From a virus: 44,447 bases of DNA. A program made the translations under genes and the position numbers. Under the pieces are notes generated by a model that saw only the letters and a program-made list of their open reading frames with translations, ran no database searches and was not told the origin of the DNA. Positions 8,326 to 15,373 of the stretch are shown here, in pieces (positions within the stretch are counted from its first letter, which is position 1; every line of letters begins with the position of its first letter). The stretch is taken from the IMG/VR virus record IMGVR_UViG_3300043256_000246, positions 1-44,447 of that record; one strand, written 5' to 3'.

Positions 8326-9120
8326 TTAGCCTCCTCCTCTACCAACACCAGACACGTCCGCTCGCAAGATGCGTCGGGCTTGCCGGCTAATAGTCTTGGC
8401 CTTCGGGTCTGAGCGCCGTGCCGTGGCCAGCGCCTTCTTGAACGCCTGGTGGAAGTTCTTAGGGAACTCAGCGCGTACGGTCTTCTTCCCCGTGTCCACG
8501 AACTCGAGCCGGTCGTCGATCTTGGCCTGTGGGGTGAACCGGTACAGTGTGCGGATGCGGGTGTCGAATTGCTTCCGCGTCGAGATGGTGGAGGCCATCG
8601 CCCGTCCCCCGCGTTTCCGTCCTCGTGGTCCGGTGCGCTGGTAGATCCCGCCTCGTCCACCGGGCAGCTTGATCAGAAAGGTTCGCTGCTTCCCTCGCAG
8701 AGCCTTACCCACCCGCTGGAATTGGAATGAGCGCGGGCGCTTGGCCTTGGAGATGATCCCGGTCTTTGTGCGGCGTACCTCCTTCGGGACGGCGATACGG
8801 CTCCCCCGCGGACGCTTGATGCTCGGCGTCTCGAACTTGGCGAAGATGTCCGCTCGAGCCTGCCCACCTGGTGGGTCGATGCTCACCTTGGCCTCAAGCT
8901 TCTGTTTGGTGGCGAACGGTTTGATCTTCACCGCCCGCTTGGCGAAGGTGCGGCGCCGGATCGTGAACACCTTCATGATCTGACGGGTCTCCACCCTCTG
9001 GAAATCCTTGGCGGTGTCGTTGATTGCGACCTTCAGCGCAAACGGAAGTTGCCGCGCTGTGCCGTCCATCAGGGCCTTCAACTGATAGAGGTTCGACTCG
9101 ACGGTAACTCTGAGCGCCAT
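8326..9120 (-). CDS. Basic tail or neck protein, possibly minor tail protein Z-like
   Basis: The 264-residue protein is very rich in Arg and Lys. Its N-terminal part (LPFALKVAINDTAKDFQRVE, about 24-43) resembles the start of the minor tail protein Z family, which completes the tail terminator/neck in lambdoid phages. The middle (RGSRIAVPKEVRRTKTGIIS) and C-terminus are basic. It starts three bases after the previous stop. Neck genes normally sit between capsid and tail tube genes, so a position upstream of the terminase is unusual. The Z assignment is tentative; it may be another DNA- or neck-associated virion protein. Confidence 0.5.
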   Translation of the reverse strand: MALRVTVESNLYQLKALMDGTARQLPFALKVAINDTAKDFQRVETRQIMKVFTIRRRTFAKRAVKIKPFATKQKLEAKVSIDPPGGQARADIFAKFETPSIKRPRGSRIAVPKEVRRTKTGIISKAKRPRSFQFQRVGKALRGKQRTFLIKLPGGRGGIYQRTGPRGRKRGGRAMASTISTRKQFDTRIRTLYRFTPQAKIDDRLEFVDTGKKTVRAEFPKNFHQAFKKALATARRSDPKAKTISRQARRILRADVSGVGRGGG

Positions 9121-9450
9121 CTACTTCGGCTTGACCGTGTTGGTGACCGTCAGATAGCCCAACCCGTGGAGTTTCTGGCTTTGGCTCGTGGTGGCGATGC
9201 ACTTGATGAGGTACTTCACCCCGTTGACGCCATCGATGATGAGATTGCTGCAGACGGCTCCTGAGATCGTGGCCGATCCTGAGATGATGCCGCTCGGGGA
9301 CGCATCCGTGCCCTTGACCACCGTGGCGGAGAAGACGGCCGCGCTGATTGTTTCGCCGGTAGCGAGTTGGTCTGTGTACTTGAGGGACGCGACAATGTCC
9401 TCATCGACCTGCTTCTCAGGAAACGATTTGACTTCAATAGCTGCGCTCAT
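9121..9450 (-). CDS. Small beta-rich virion protein
   Basis: The 109-residue product begins MSAAIEVKSFPEKQVDEDIV. A Thr/Ser-rich segment SGIISGSATISGAVCSNLII precedes GVKYLIKCIATTSQSQ. The composition is that of a small beta-sandwich structural protein, a type often found near phage head or fibre genes. It follows the repeat fibre gene with a 4-nt overlap and abuts the next gene. No function is assigned beyond virion-associated. Confidence 0.6.
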   Translation of the reverse strand: MSAAIEVKSFPEKQVDEDIVASLKYTDQLATGETISAAVFSATVVKGTDASPSGIISGSATISGAVCSNLIIDGVNGVKYLIKCIATTSQSQKLHGLGYLTVTNTVKPK

Positions 9451-10793
9451 GGATCCACCACGATGGTATTGTCCCGCTCAGGGAGTGTGATTGACCAGAC
9501 ACGATCTACATCGATTGACCAGACACGATCTAGCTCGATTGTGAACTCGGGAACAGCGACAAGCAGCGCGCCCACAACAATCGTCGGCGCATACGCCGTC
9601 ATCGTCAGAGCGGCCACGCCAGGCGATACCAAGATGTGCCCGGTTAGCTGGACTGTTGGGGCGAACGCGGACAGGATCAAAGCCGCGGCACCGGGGGTGA
9701 TCGTGATATGGTCGGTGAGGGCAACTGTGGGTGCGTAGGCCGTCAACGAAAGGGCCGCAACGCCTGGAGCAACCGTTTGGTGATCTGAAACCGCGATTGT
9801 GGGTGCAAAAGCCGTGATCGTTAGAGTCGCAACTCCTGGCGATACCGTTTTGTGATCCGTGGCCTGAGCGGTCGGGGCGTAGGCTGTGAGAGTCAGGCTC
9901 GCGACTCCTGGGCTTACGGTGACATCTCCGGTGACCTGCACGGTTGGGGCAAAGGCCGTAATCGTGAGCGTCGAGACGCCGGGAGCCACTGCGATGTGCT
10001 CGGTGACTCCTATGGTCGGAGCGAAGGCTGTGAGGCTGAGTGTGGCGAGTCCTGGGGCAACAGTGATGAGATCGGTAACTTGAATCGTCGGTGCGAAGGT
10101 AGTCACCGTTAGGGTCGCAACACCGGGCGCGACCGTGATAAGATCGGTGACGCCTACGGTTGGGGCGAACGCGGTGATGGTGAGCGTGGCAACGCCAGGT
10201 GTGACGGTAATGTCTGCCGGAACTACCGTCCCACCACCGAAGTCGTCAATGACCCAATTATCGCGCCCAAACGCTACCCCAACATGCCCAGCGGCACCGT
10301 AGGTTGAGTCTGTACGTGACCCAATTTCACCCCAACCCGCTCCACCGTCATCGAAAAACGCTTTGATCGTCGAGCCGATACACTCGATACCGATTTTATC
10401 GCCGTTGGCATGGGTTTGGGTGATGGCCGCGCCGAGTTGCGTGCCGGATTCGTTGTCATCCCTGAAAAGCTTTACTTCATCTGCGTCACTCGCTTTGAAG
10501 GCAATGTGGTAGCCATCAAAACCACTGTCTTCATCCTTCAGACGAGCGAACACATAGCAATAGGGGGTAGTATCTCCTATCGTGGTGACGGTGAAGAATG
10601 CTTCGCAATCCGCACCGTAGGTTTGGTCAGAACGATAGCTCTCGCTGAAGTTCGCCGTGCGGACGCACGCACTCCCGTTAGCCTGACACGGACTATCGCC
10701 ACTCCAGATGGGACTACTCCACTTCCCACCGTCTGAGAGTGGGTTCTCCGTGCGACCGAAGGCGTCAAGAACGCCAGTGTCACCAAACGCCAT
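9447..10793 (-). CDS. Fibre-like protein: lectin-type N-terminus plus nine 24-residue repeats
   Basis: The 448-residue protein has an N-terminal domain (about 8-190) that looks like a concanavalin/laminin-G type beta-sandwich (DGYHIAFKASDADEVKLF, DKIGIECIGSTIKAFFDDGG). Residues 194-409 are nine tandem 24-residue repeats with consensus ITVAPGVATLTITAFAPTVQ. The C-terminus carries a doubled DRVWSI. The regular period and Thr/Val/Ala composition suggest a stacked beta-fibre or stalk, with the lectin-like domain possibly binding a surface glycan. The start overlaps the previous stop (TAATG). It lies far from the tail-tip gene. The role in adsorption or capsid decoration is inferred. Confidence 0.7.
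   Translation of the reverse strand: MAFGDTGVLDAFGRTENPLSDGGKWSSPIWSGDSPCQANGSACVRTANFSESYRSDQTYGADCEAFFTVTTIGDTTPYCYVFARLKDEDSGFDGYHIAFKASDADEVKLFRDDNESGTQLGAAITQTHANGDKIGIECIGSTIKAFFDDGGAGWGEIGSRTDSTYGAAGHVGVAFGRDNWVIDDFGGGTVVPADITVTPGVATLTITAFAPTVGVTDLITVAPGVATLTVTTFAPTIQVTDLITVAPGLATLSLTAFAPTIGVTEHIAVAPGVSTLTITAFAPTVQVTGDVTVSPGVASLTLTAYAPTAQATDHKTVSPGVATLTITAFAPTIAVSDHQTVAPGVAALSLTAYAPTVALTDHITITPGAAALILSAFAPTVQLTGHILVSPGVAALTMTAYAPTIVVGALLVAVPEFTIELDRVWSIDVDRVWSITLPERDNTIVVDP
9567..10214 (-). repeat. Nine tandem 72-bp repeats within the fibre gene
   Basis: Each unit encodes 24 residues with invariant Pro-Gly near the start and FAPT or YAPT near position 18. The nine units differ at a few positions, so they are diverged rather than recently amplified. 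Copy number changes by slippage or recombination would keep the reading frame, since the unit is a multiple of three. Confidence 0.85.
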
Positions 10794-11308
10794 TACTGCA
10801 CCTCATCGTCTACCGACAGCCCACCCGCAACCGGACCATCTACGGGACGCACAGGTTGAACGGGACCATCGAGCACGATGGTATCCGAGGGAGCATCGTA
10901 TCGGGGTTTAAGGCGACGGGTTGCCAAGAACCGTAAGACGTTTCTAAGGGTCACCGAACCAAGCCCACCGGGGAAGCGGGCATTGAATTGCGCGATCGTG
11001 TACCCAGCATCGAGAGCTTCATCGCGGAGTTTCTTTTTGATATTCTGTGGTAGATCCGCCAGTGAGTCGTCGAGGCGGTCTTTGGGTAATCGCCGAAACC
11101 CCGCAGTGCCCGCAATGGTCGTGAGGGTTGCCACGGACGCCCGCACTTTGACGATGGCGCGGTTCCCAAGAATTTCCGTTTCGGCCCACCGTCCGCCTTC
11201 GCCGTAAATCTGCGGGGTGAAATCGTCCATCGCACAGTACCGCCCCGGCCTGTCTTGGGGACCATCGTTAAGCCGTTTATACGGACAGAGAAACCACGCG
11301 ATGGCCAT
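10793..11308 (-). CDS. Conserved phage protein of unknown function
   Basis: The 171-residue protein begins MAIAWFLCPYKRLNDGPQ and includes RYCAMDDFTPQI and TLTTIAGTAGFRRLPKDRLD, a pattern I recall from uncharacterised proteins in other siphophage structural clusters. It ends with a Pro/Val-rich tail. No enzymatic motif is visible. The gene is coupled to the fibre gene (TAATG) and is probably virion-associated or an assembly factor. Confidence 0.65.
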   Translation of the reverse strand: MAIAWFLCPYKRLNDGPQDRPGRYCAMDDFTPQIYGEGGRWAETEILGNRAIVKVRASVATLTTIAGTAGFRRLPKDRLDDSLADLPQNIKKKLRDEALDAGYTIAQFNARFPGGLGSVTLRNVLRFLATRRLKPRYDAPSDTIVLDGPVQPVRPVDGPVAGGLSVDDEVQ

Positions 11309-11314
11309 CAGTTT

Positions 11315-11788
11315 TTACGTCTCCGCGCCGGACAGTCTCCAGATACCGGAGGCGTGGATCGTGTAATTCAGGTCGTTGGTATCCGTGACCGTGATGTCGG
11401 CCGGGCTGTTGTCCATGAGCACGAACCCAACGAGCGGATCGGCCGGGGAGGTCGGTGTGTCGTCCCACGTGACCATAAACCGCGCGACGATGCTCCCACC
11501 GGAGGCCGTGTCGTAGGGCGCGAAATCGGCATGGTCGAACATCCACGTCCCGGCGACCGGCTCCGTATACGTTGGCGAAGCGCACACTTGCCCGCCCTGT
11601 ACATAGCCATTCGCCGTCGCGTGCTCGTTGGTGAGGTCGGCTTTTAATCCAGTCCCGACACCTCGCGTGCCGCAGTTCGACGTGGACAAGTACAGGCTGT
11701 CATAGAAGACATCGCCGTCCATGTCGATCGTACCGTCGCCGAGGTAGTTCTTGAAATCGTCGTATACAACCATCGAGTCCGCAGCCAT
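11315..11788 (-). CDS. Beta-rich virion protein, hypothetical
   Basis: The ATG at 11788 overlaps the previous stop (TGATG); a longer frame upstream is not supported. The 157-residue product begins MAADSMVVYDDFKNYLGDG and is rich in Asp, Thr and Gly, with a Cys pair in the middle. The sequence (SIVARFMVTWDD, DLNYTIHASGIWRL) looks like an all-beta virion protein. No family is recognised. It sits six bases upstream of the next gene. Confidence 0.6.
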   Translation of the reverse strand: MAADSMVVYDDFKNYLGDGTIDMDGDVFYDSLYLSTSNCGTRGVGTGLKADLTNEHATANGYVQGGQVCASPTYTEPVAGTWMFDHADFAPYDTASGGSIVARFMVTWDDTPTSPADPLVGFVLMDNSPADITVTDTNDLNYTIHASGIWRLSGAET

Positions 11789-12087
11789 CAGACACCTTCC
11801 TTGATCAGCAGGCCGGTGTGATCGTGCCGTGCGATCCGTTCGTGAGCGGCTATGCGCTCCGCGTCCGGCGCCGCAATCCACGCCTCTTGGATCTGGGCCA
11901 GCCGCTTCTCGTACTCAGCAAGCCGGGCACGGTAGTCGTCGTGGCGCTCAGGTTTGACTCCATCGTCGATCTTCTTCTGGATTTTCCCGCGCGCCTGGGC
12001 GATCCGATTCGGCTCGAAGTGCATGTGCGTCAACATCTGCACTCTCTCGCCAAACGTCATATTCGGGAAATACGCTTTCTCTGCCAC
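11788..12087 (-). CDS. Helical hypothetical protein
   Basis: The 99-residue product (MAEKAYFPNMTFGERVQMLT) is mostly charged helix with a likely coiled-coil at 35-75 (KKIDDGVKPERHDDYRARLA). It is coupled to the next gene by a TGATG overlap. The sequence has no recognised domain. It could be an assembly chaperone for the beta-rich protein encoded next to it. Confidence 0.6.
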   Translation of the reverse strand: MAEKAYFPNMTFGERVQMLTHMHFEPNRIAQARGKIQKKIDDGVKPERHDDYRARLAEYEKRLAQIQEAWIAAPDAERIAAHERIARHDHTGLLIKEGV

Positions 12088-12127
12088 CGTTCAGCTCCTG
12101 TTCCAGTAAAACTTGTATCTCGGTCCC

Positions 12128-12418
12128 CTACTTCCCGGCAAACGGGTTCGGGAGCCGCGGGACGTCGGGCGGCACCGCGGCCACGAGCTTGTAGCGGAAT
12201 TTCGTTTGGAGATACCGCTTGCAGACGGAGCACTTGGTGTGCTCCTTTGTGCCCTTCATGCTGACCGACTCGCCATCCTTGCAGAGCACTTCGACTAGAG
12301 CGTGACCGGGACAGCCGTCGCGGTAGGCATCGTTGCACCACAACCGGTGTATCTCGACGTACCCACGCTTGAGCTGCCGCGTCTCTGCGATGCTGCCCTG
12401 TGCGACACTGGCTCCCAT
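12128..12418 (-). CDS. Small cysteine-rich (zinc-ribbon type) protein
   Basis: The chosen ATG at 12418 has a Shine-Dalgarno GGGGAGGAA. The 96-residue product has CNDAYRDGC and CSVC, a possible four-cysteine zinc site, followed by a basic segment (KRYLQTKFRYKL). A function in nucleic-acid binding is plausible. The two hairpins at 12442-12522 lie upstream of its start. The family is not recognised. Confidence 0.6.
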   Translation of the reverse strand: MGASVAQGSIAETRQLKRGYVEIHRLWCNDAYRDGCPGHALVEVLCKDGESVSMKGTKEHTKCSVCKRYLQTKFRYKLVAAVPPDVPRLPNPFAGK

Positions 12419-12441
12419 CGTTCCTCCCCTAAACGAGCAAA

Positions 12442-12522
12442 GGCCCACCCTCTAGCCGTTGGTTCGGCAGTAGGGTGGGCCCACTGGACCCCAAGTTGTC
12501 TTGTCGCCCTTAATTTAGGGCG
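12442..12522. terminator. Two consecutive hairpins, probable terminator or processing site
   Basis: Hairpin one pairs GGCCCACCCT (12442-12451) with AGGGTGGGCC (12472-12481), with an inner GCCG/CGGC stem in the loop. On the minus strand it is followed by TTTGCTCGTTT, so it may terminate leftward transcription. Hairpin two pairs CGCCCT (12505-12510) with AGGGCG (12517-12522). Together they fill the longest gap between the methyltransferase cluster and the virion genes, and could separate two transcription units. Confidence 0.55.
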
Positions 12523-12532
12523 ATTTGAGAAT

Positions 12533-12757
12533 CTACGCTACCGTCTCCAAGCGGATCGCGAGCATAGTTCCGCACCGTCGGCAATATTGAACCGCCTCAC
12601 CCGGTTTCGGTTTCAGGACTGAAATCCGCACATTGATCGCCGTCCGTGGTCCAGCAAGTAGATCGAGATCGCGTCCACACCGCTGCGATCCGTTGCCCCG
12701 GCTGATCCGGGCCGGGCACTTGGCGTGCTCGCCGGGATAGAACGTCACGCCAGCCAT
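12533..12757 (-). CDS. Small zinc-ribbon protein
   Basis: The product (74 residues from the ATG at 12757) begins MAGVTFYPGEHAKCPARISR and ends with QYCRRCGTMLAIRLETVA. The cysteines CPAR, RCGRD and CRRC form a plausible four-cysteine zinc site. An alternative start at 12826 lies inside the neighbouring gene. Function unknown; it belongs to a run of small zinc-finger genes upstream of the late genes. Confidence 0.6.
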   Translation of the reverse strand: MAGVTFYPGEHAKCPARISRGNGSQRCGRDLDLLAGPRTAINVRISVLKPKPGEAVQYCRRCGTMLAIRLETVA

Positions 12758-13011
12758 CCACAGCACCGAAACCAAAACGTCCCCATCCAGTGCATGACCC
12801 GTCCGGTTCTCTCGCACCGTTCGCACCAGCGGTCCCCGGTTGACTTGGCTTCCGGGAGTTCGGCGTTGATGGCGGTGTTGATTCCACCGTCTGGATGACT
12901 CCTGCCGTACACGCCGCGCATCGCTCCTCGTTGAGCTTCTGTGGCGCCGCGGCGTTGGAAGTCGCGACGGGTAATCGCTGCACGGCTCTCCTGTTGTGTT
13001 GCTGATGTCAC
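12745..13011 (-). CDS. Small hypothetical protein with C-terminal cysteine cluster
   Basis: A GTG at 13011 lies 7 nt after GGAAGGAG. The 88-residue frame ends with RWCERCERTGRVMHW and FRCCGWLA. Codon use in the first half is not convincing, and another frame contains KLNEERCAACTAG, so either the gene is weakly constrained or an ancestral frameshift is present. It overlaps the next gene by 13 nt. Treat as tentative. Confidence 0.4.
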   Translation of the reverse strand: MTSATQQESRAAITRRDFQRRGATEAQRGAMRGVYGRSHPDGGINTAINAELPEAKSTGDRWCERCERTGRVMHWMGTFWFRCCGWLA

Positions 13012-13015
13012 ACCG

Positions 13016-13402
13016 TCACTCCTTCCCACCTCTGGCGGGCACCACTCCTGTCCGCTTCTGGTGATTCTGGCGAGTTGTTGAATACGGCCTCATCCACTTC
13101 TCTAGTGAGCGGTGGTTGTAGAGGGTGTTGATCGGAATTCCAAGCATCCGACTGATAGCCACTTGAGCCATGCCCTGCTCATATAACAGCTTCGCATGGG
13201 GCCAATCGTGCGGGGTTCCACCTCGCCGTGGGCGCGCCTTTGATGCCCGGTGAACCAACCTTCCGAGCCGCGCCACCTCTCCAGCGACTTCCTCTAACGC
13301 TGCGAGCCGTGGTCGGCACACCGGACAGAAAAAATGCACCCCTCCATCACCATCGGTCTCGTCCTCCAGCTTGCCGTTGCAGATCCAACACGGGTCGATC
13401 AT
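13016..13402 (-). CDS. Zinc-finger and helix-turn-helix protein
   Basis: The 128-residue protein starts at 13402 after GGAGGTGG. Residues 4-30 contain CWIC and CPVC, a four-cysteine zinc knuckle. Residues about 75-100 (LLYEQGMAQVAISRMLGIPI) are a resolvase-type helix-turn-helix. The C-terminus is basic. A DNA-binding role is likely. Since it lies upstream of the late genes, a late activator is possible, but this is inference. It is followed by the C-terminal cysteine-cluster ORF at 5 nt. Confidence 0.65.
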   Translation of the reverse strand: MIDPCWICNGKLEDETDGDGGVHFFCPVCRPRLAALEEVAGEVARLGRLVHRASKARPRRGGTPHDWPHAKLLYEQGMAQVAISRMLGIPINTLYNHRSLEKWMRPYSTTRQNHQKRTGVVPARGGKE

Positions 13403-13424
13403 GCCGCCACCTCCAGCGCCCGCC

Positions 13425-14081
13425 TCACGCCTCAAGCTCCATGTTTATTTGAGCCCTCCGGAGTCGGTCAGCTGCCATCTCGCAATATTCTTCGCTGATC
13501 TCAATGCCGATCGCCTCGCGACGAAAGAGGTTCGCCACGGCGAGGAGTGTCGTTCCCGAACCCATGAACGGATCGAGCACGAGGTCGGTAGTCTCAGTCC
13601 ACCACCGCACGAGCCATTCGACGTGGCGCAGTTTCCGTGGACATGGGTGGTCCGTTTCCCGTCCCTTTGGGCTTGGATCTGTGCAGCGACCGGGGATGAT
13701 GTGCTGGCCTTTGCGTGACTTCGGGGGCGCGCCGAACAGGTATCCCACGTCGCCCGTCATGCCGAGACGGCCCTTGTAGCTCATGCGGACGACCTCGAGC
13801 CACGCAACGCGGAAGAAGGGCAGGCCGACAGGCACCGCGGCGAGGAAGCGTGGATCTGAGTCGCAGCCTAATTGAATCGCCGCCCGTTTCGGCAACCCTG
13901 GTAGTGCCTCCCACATCGCGCCGAACATCGCCAACGGATCCTTCTGCCCGAACATCGGCACCTTGGCGTTCGGCCACACAGGATCGGTAATCACCGCATC
14001 CGCAGGCTCCAGCTGCGGCAGGATCTCCCGGCAGTCCCCGTGATAGATCGTGGCCCGCTCATCCTCGTAGTAGGGCTTCAC
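13425..14081 (-). CDS. DNA methyltransferase, N4-cytosine or N6-adenine type
   Basis: The 218-residue enzyme starts at a GTG (14081) and begins MKPYYEDERATIYHGDCREIL. The catalytic motif IV reads DPVW (usual form DPPY/DPPW), and the SAM-binding motif DPFMGSGTT is near the C-terminus, followed by GIEISEEYCEMAADRL. This motif order is the beta class. It transfers methyl from S-adenosylmethionine to an exocyclic amino group in DNA. No endonuclease gene is adjacent, so it is an orphan methyltransferase, probably protecting phage DNA from host restriction or affecting gene expression. The target sequence cannot be told. Confidence 0.88.
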   Translation of the reverse strand: MKPYYEDERATIYHGDCREILPQLEPADAVITDPVWPNAKVPMFGQKDPLAMFGAMWEALPGLPKRAAIQLGCDSDPRFLAAVPVGLPFFRVAWLEVVRMSYKGRLGMTGDVGYLFGAPPKSRKGQHIIPGRCTDPSPKGRETDHPCPRKLRHVEWLVRWWTETTDLVLDPFMGSGTTLLAVANLFRREAIGIEISEEYCEMAADRLRRAQINMELEA

Positions 14082-14103
14082 GTCTGTTCCTCCAGCGCCC
14101 GCC

Positions 14104-14865
14104 TCACGGCCTCGCCTCCATCAGCTCGAGAGCCCGCTTCACAGCCTTAGCGATCGCGCGGCCCATTGGAAGCGGTACGCCATTGCCGATGACCTTCCGC
14201 TTTCCGTGGGCTGTGAATGGGGCTTCCTCGAGAAAGTGGCGGGGAAGTCCTTGGAGCTCGCACATGTCCGCAATGGTCTGTCGGGGTCGGTCAAATGGGG
14301 TGCCGTGTCCTGCCGTGACCGTTGGCGGCTTCCACGTCCCCTTGACTTTGCCGCCAGGTGCCATCTTGACGGGCACTGCCCGCTGGTCTGTCGTCACCGC
14401 TTGTGCAAATAGCGGGTTTTCAAGGGCCACGGTTTCTATTGGCAAGCAGCGAGTGCCGCGCAACGACCCGAACGAAAAGCGGCGCACGCGATGCTGCTCC
14501 TCGCCTAACCAGCGATTGTTGAGCAGCGTCTCGTTGACACCGTAACCATCAACACCCGGGGCCGGTGCGGCGGGCACGTTTTCCATGAGGAACCACGCCG
14601 GTCGAGCCTCAGCAACGACCCGCTCGAATTCAGGGATCAGGTTGCCCTGCTTGCCGCCAGCTTTCGGATTGAGGTGGCGGAACCGGCTGAACACCTGGCA
14701 CGGCGGCCCACCGATCACCCCATCGAACACACCCGCCGGCGGGTGGAACATCTTGATGTCGCCACCCCAAAGAAGGTCAGGACCGCGGACCACGCAAAAG
14801 CCTTCCTCTTCGAAGGCGCGATCGAGTAGGCCGATGCCGGGGAATAGAGAGAGGACGAGGCTCAC
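14104..14865 (-). CDS. DNA (cytosine-5) methyltransferase
   Basis: The 253-residue protein begins MSLVLSLFPGIGLLDRAFEE (motif I, with the FxGxG SAM site). Motif IV GGPPCQ contains the catalytic cysteine and motif VI is ENV. The final part (ITAKAVKRALEL region) has the motif X-like GNGVPLPMGRAIAKAV. The GTG at 14865 overlaps the stop of the upstream gene, which supports it over the TTG at 14877. The length is short for a C5 methyltransferase, so the recognition domain is compact. It is paired with the amino-methyltransferase 22 nt downstream, with no restriction enzyme. An anti-restriction role is likely. Confidence 0.9.
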   Translation of the reverse strand: MSLVLSLFPGIGLLDRAFEEEGFCVVRGPDLLWGGDIKMFHPPAGVFDGVIGGPPCQVFSRFRHLNPKAGGKQGNLIPEFERVVAEARPAWFLMENVPAAPAPGVDGYGVNETLLNNRWLGEEQHRVRRFSFGSLRGTRCLPIETVALENPLFAQAVTTDQRAVPVKMAPGGKVKGTWKPPTVTAGHGTPFDRPRQTIADMCELQGLPRHFLEEAPFTAHGKRKVIGNGVPLPMGRAIAKAVKRALELMEARP

Positions 14866-15083
14866 GGCCTCGCCCAACCAGTGTCACGCCGGATAGTCAC
14901 CACGTCGCCGTTCACCAGCCCTTCCAGAAACGCGATGCGAGCCGCCAGCTCCCGGACCTTGTCGGCAAGGTCGGCAACTTCCTCATCACGGCTTCGACGG
15001 GTGCATGTGCAGCGACTGTGACCGTACACGGCGCAACCGATGCAACCAGGGATGTGGACGCCATCCATCGTATAGCAGCCCAT
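14862..15083 (-). CDS. Small zinc-finger/coiled-coil protein
   Basis: The 73-residue product begins MGCYTMDGVHIPGCIGCAVY and has six cysteines in the first 30 residues (CIGC and CTC among them), then a leucine-rich helix (EVADLADKVRELAARIAFLE). It suggests a zinc-stabilised N-terminus and an oligomerising coiled-coil. Its stop overlaps the methyltransferase start (GTGA). It is the first gene after attP in the leftward direction. Function unknown. Confidence 0.6.
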   Translation of the reverse strand: MGCYTMDGVHIPGCIGCAVYGHSRCTCTRRSRDEEVADLADKVRELAARIAFLEGLVNGDVVTIRRDTGWARP

Positions 15084-15134
15084 TTTCTATTTCGCCCTCC
15101 GGCTTGCGTTACCGCCCGGGAGCGGGGGAGAAAA

Positions 15135-15153
15135 ACCAAGGTGGCAACCAAGG
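15135..15153 (+). repeat. Left arm-type direct repeat flanking attP
   Basis: The 19-bp sequence ACCAAGGTGGCAACCAAGG occurs here and again at 15339-15357 in the same orientation. Each copy contains ACCAAGG twice with a 12-bp period. The pair brackets the tRNA-like attP core. Such repeats are the expected form of integrase arm-binding sites. Confidence 0.65.
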
Positions 15154-15240
15154 TGACCCCATGCCGTTTCATGGAGTTTCGGGGTAGTGTTATGAATGTG
15201 AATGGAGGGGTATGAGCGGGCATCATAGCCCACCCGTCCT

Positions 15241-15285
15241 GGAATCATAATCCGCGTGTCGGGGGTTCGAGTCCCTCCTCCGCTA
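15241..15285 (+). other. attP core: 3' half of a CAT-anticodon tRNA (tRNA-Met-like)
   Basis: From the anticodon loop onward the sequence matches a tRNA: loop ATCATAA (anticodon CAT), a T-arm with GGTTCGAGT, and an acceptor strand CTCCGCTA. The 5' half is missing and the anticodon stem is incomplete on its 5' side, so it is not a functional tRNA. Phages that integrate into tRNA genes carry just such a 3' fragment to restore the host gene. It lies downstream of the integrase and between two 19-bp direct repeats. The host attB is therefore likely the 3' half of an elongator tRNA-Met or tRNA-Ile(CAT) gene. Confidence 0.85.
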
Positions 15286-15338
15286 TTTCTTACAGAGCAA
15301 CGACTTACAGACCTGCGCATTGGGTGCGTTTTCGGGGC

Positions 15339-15357
15339 ACCAAGGTGGCAACCAAGG
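15339..15357 (+). repeat. Right arm-type direct repeat flanking attP
   Basis: This is the second copy of ACCAAGGTGGCAACCAAGG, 204 bp from the first and about 85 bp to the right of the attP core centre. The interval 15286-15373 otherwise holds no supported gene. Confidence 0.65.
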
Positions 15358-15373
15358 GGACTCGTGGGCGCGC

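Noticed and set aside
9567-10214. Tandem repeat block as a CRISPR or other non-coding array
   Set aside because: Units are 72 bp with no unique spacers and remain in one open frame; they are coding repeats.
12597-12983. Alternative ORF of 128 residues overlapping the cysteine-cluster gene
   Set aside because: The second half is Arg/Ser/Trp-rich and overlaps the clear zinc-ribbon gene; the start lacks a Shine-Dalgarno. The segment with CAAC could be a remnant of a frameshift.
15241-15285. Possible functional tRNA-Met
   Set aside because: Only the 3' half is tRNA-like; no 5' acceptor strand or D-arm precedes it, so it is an attachment-site fragment.
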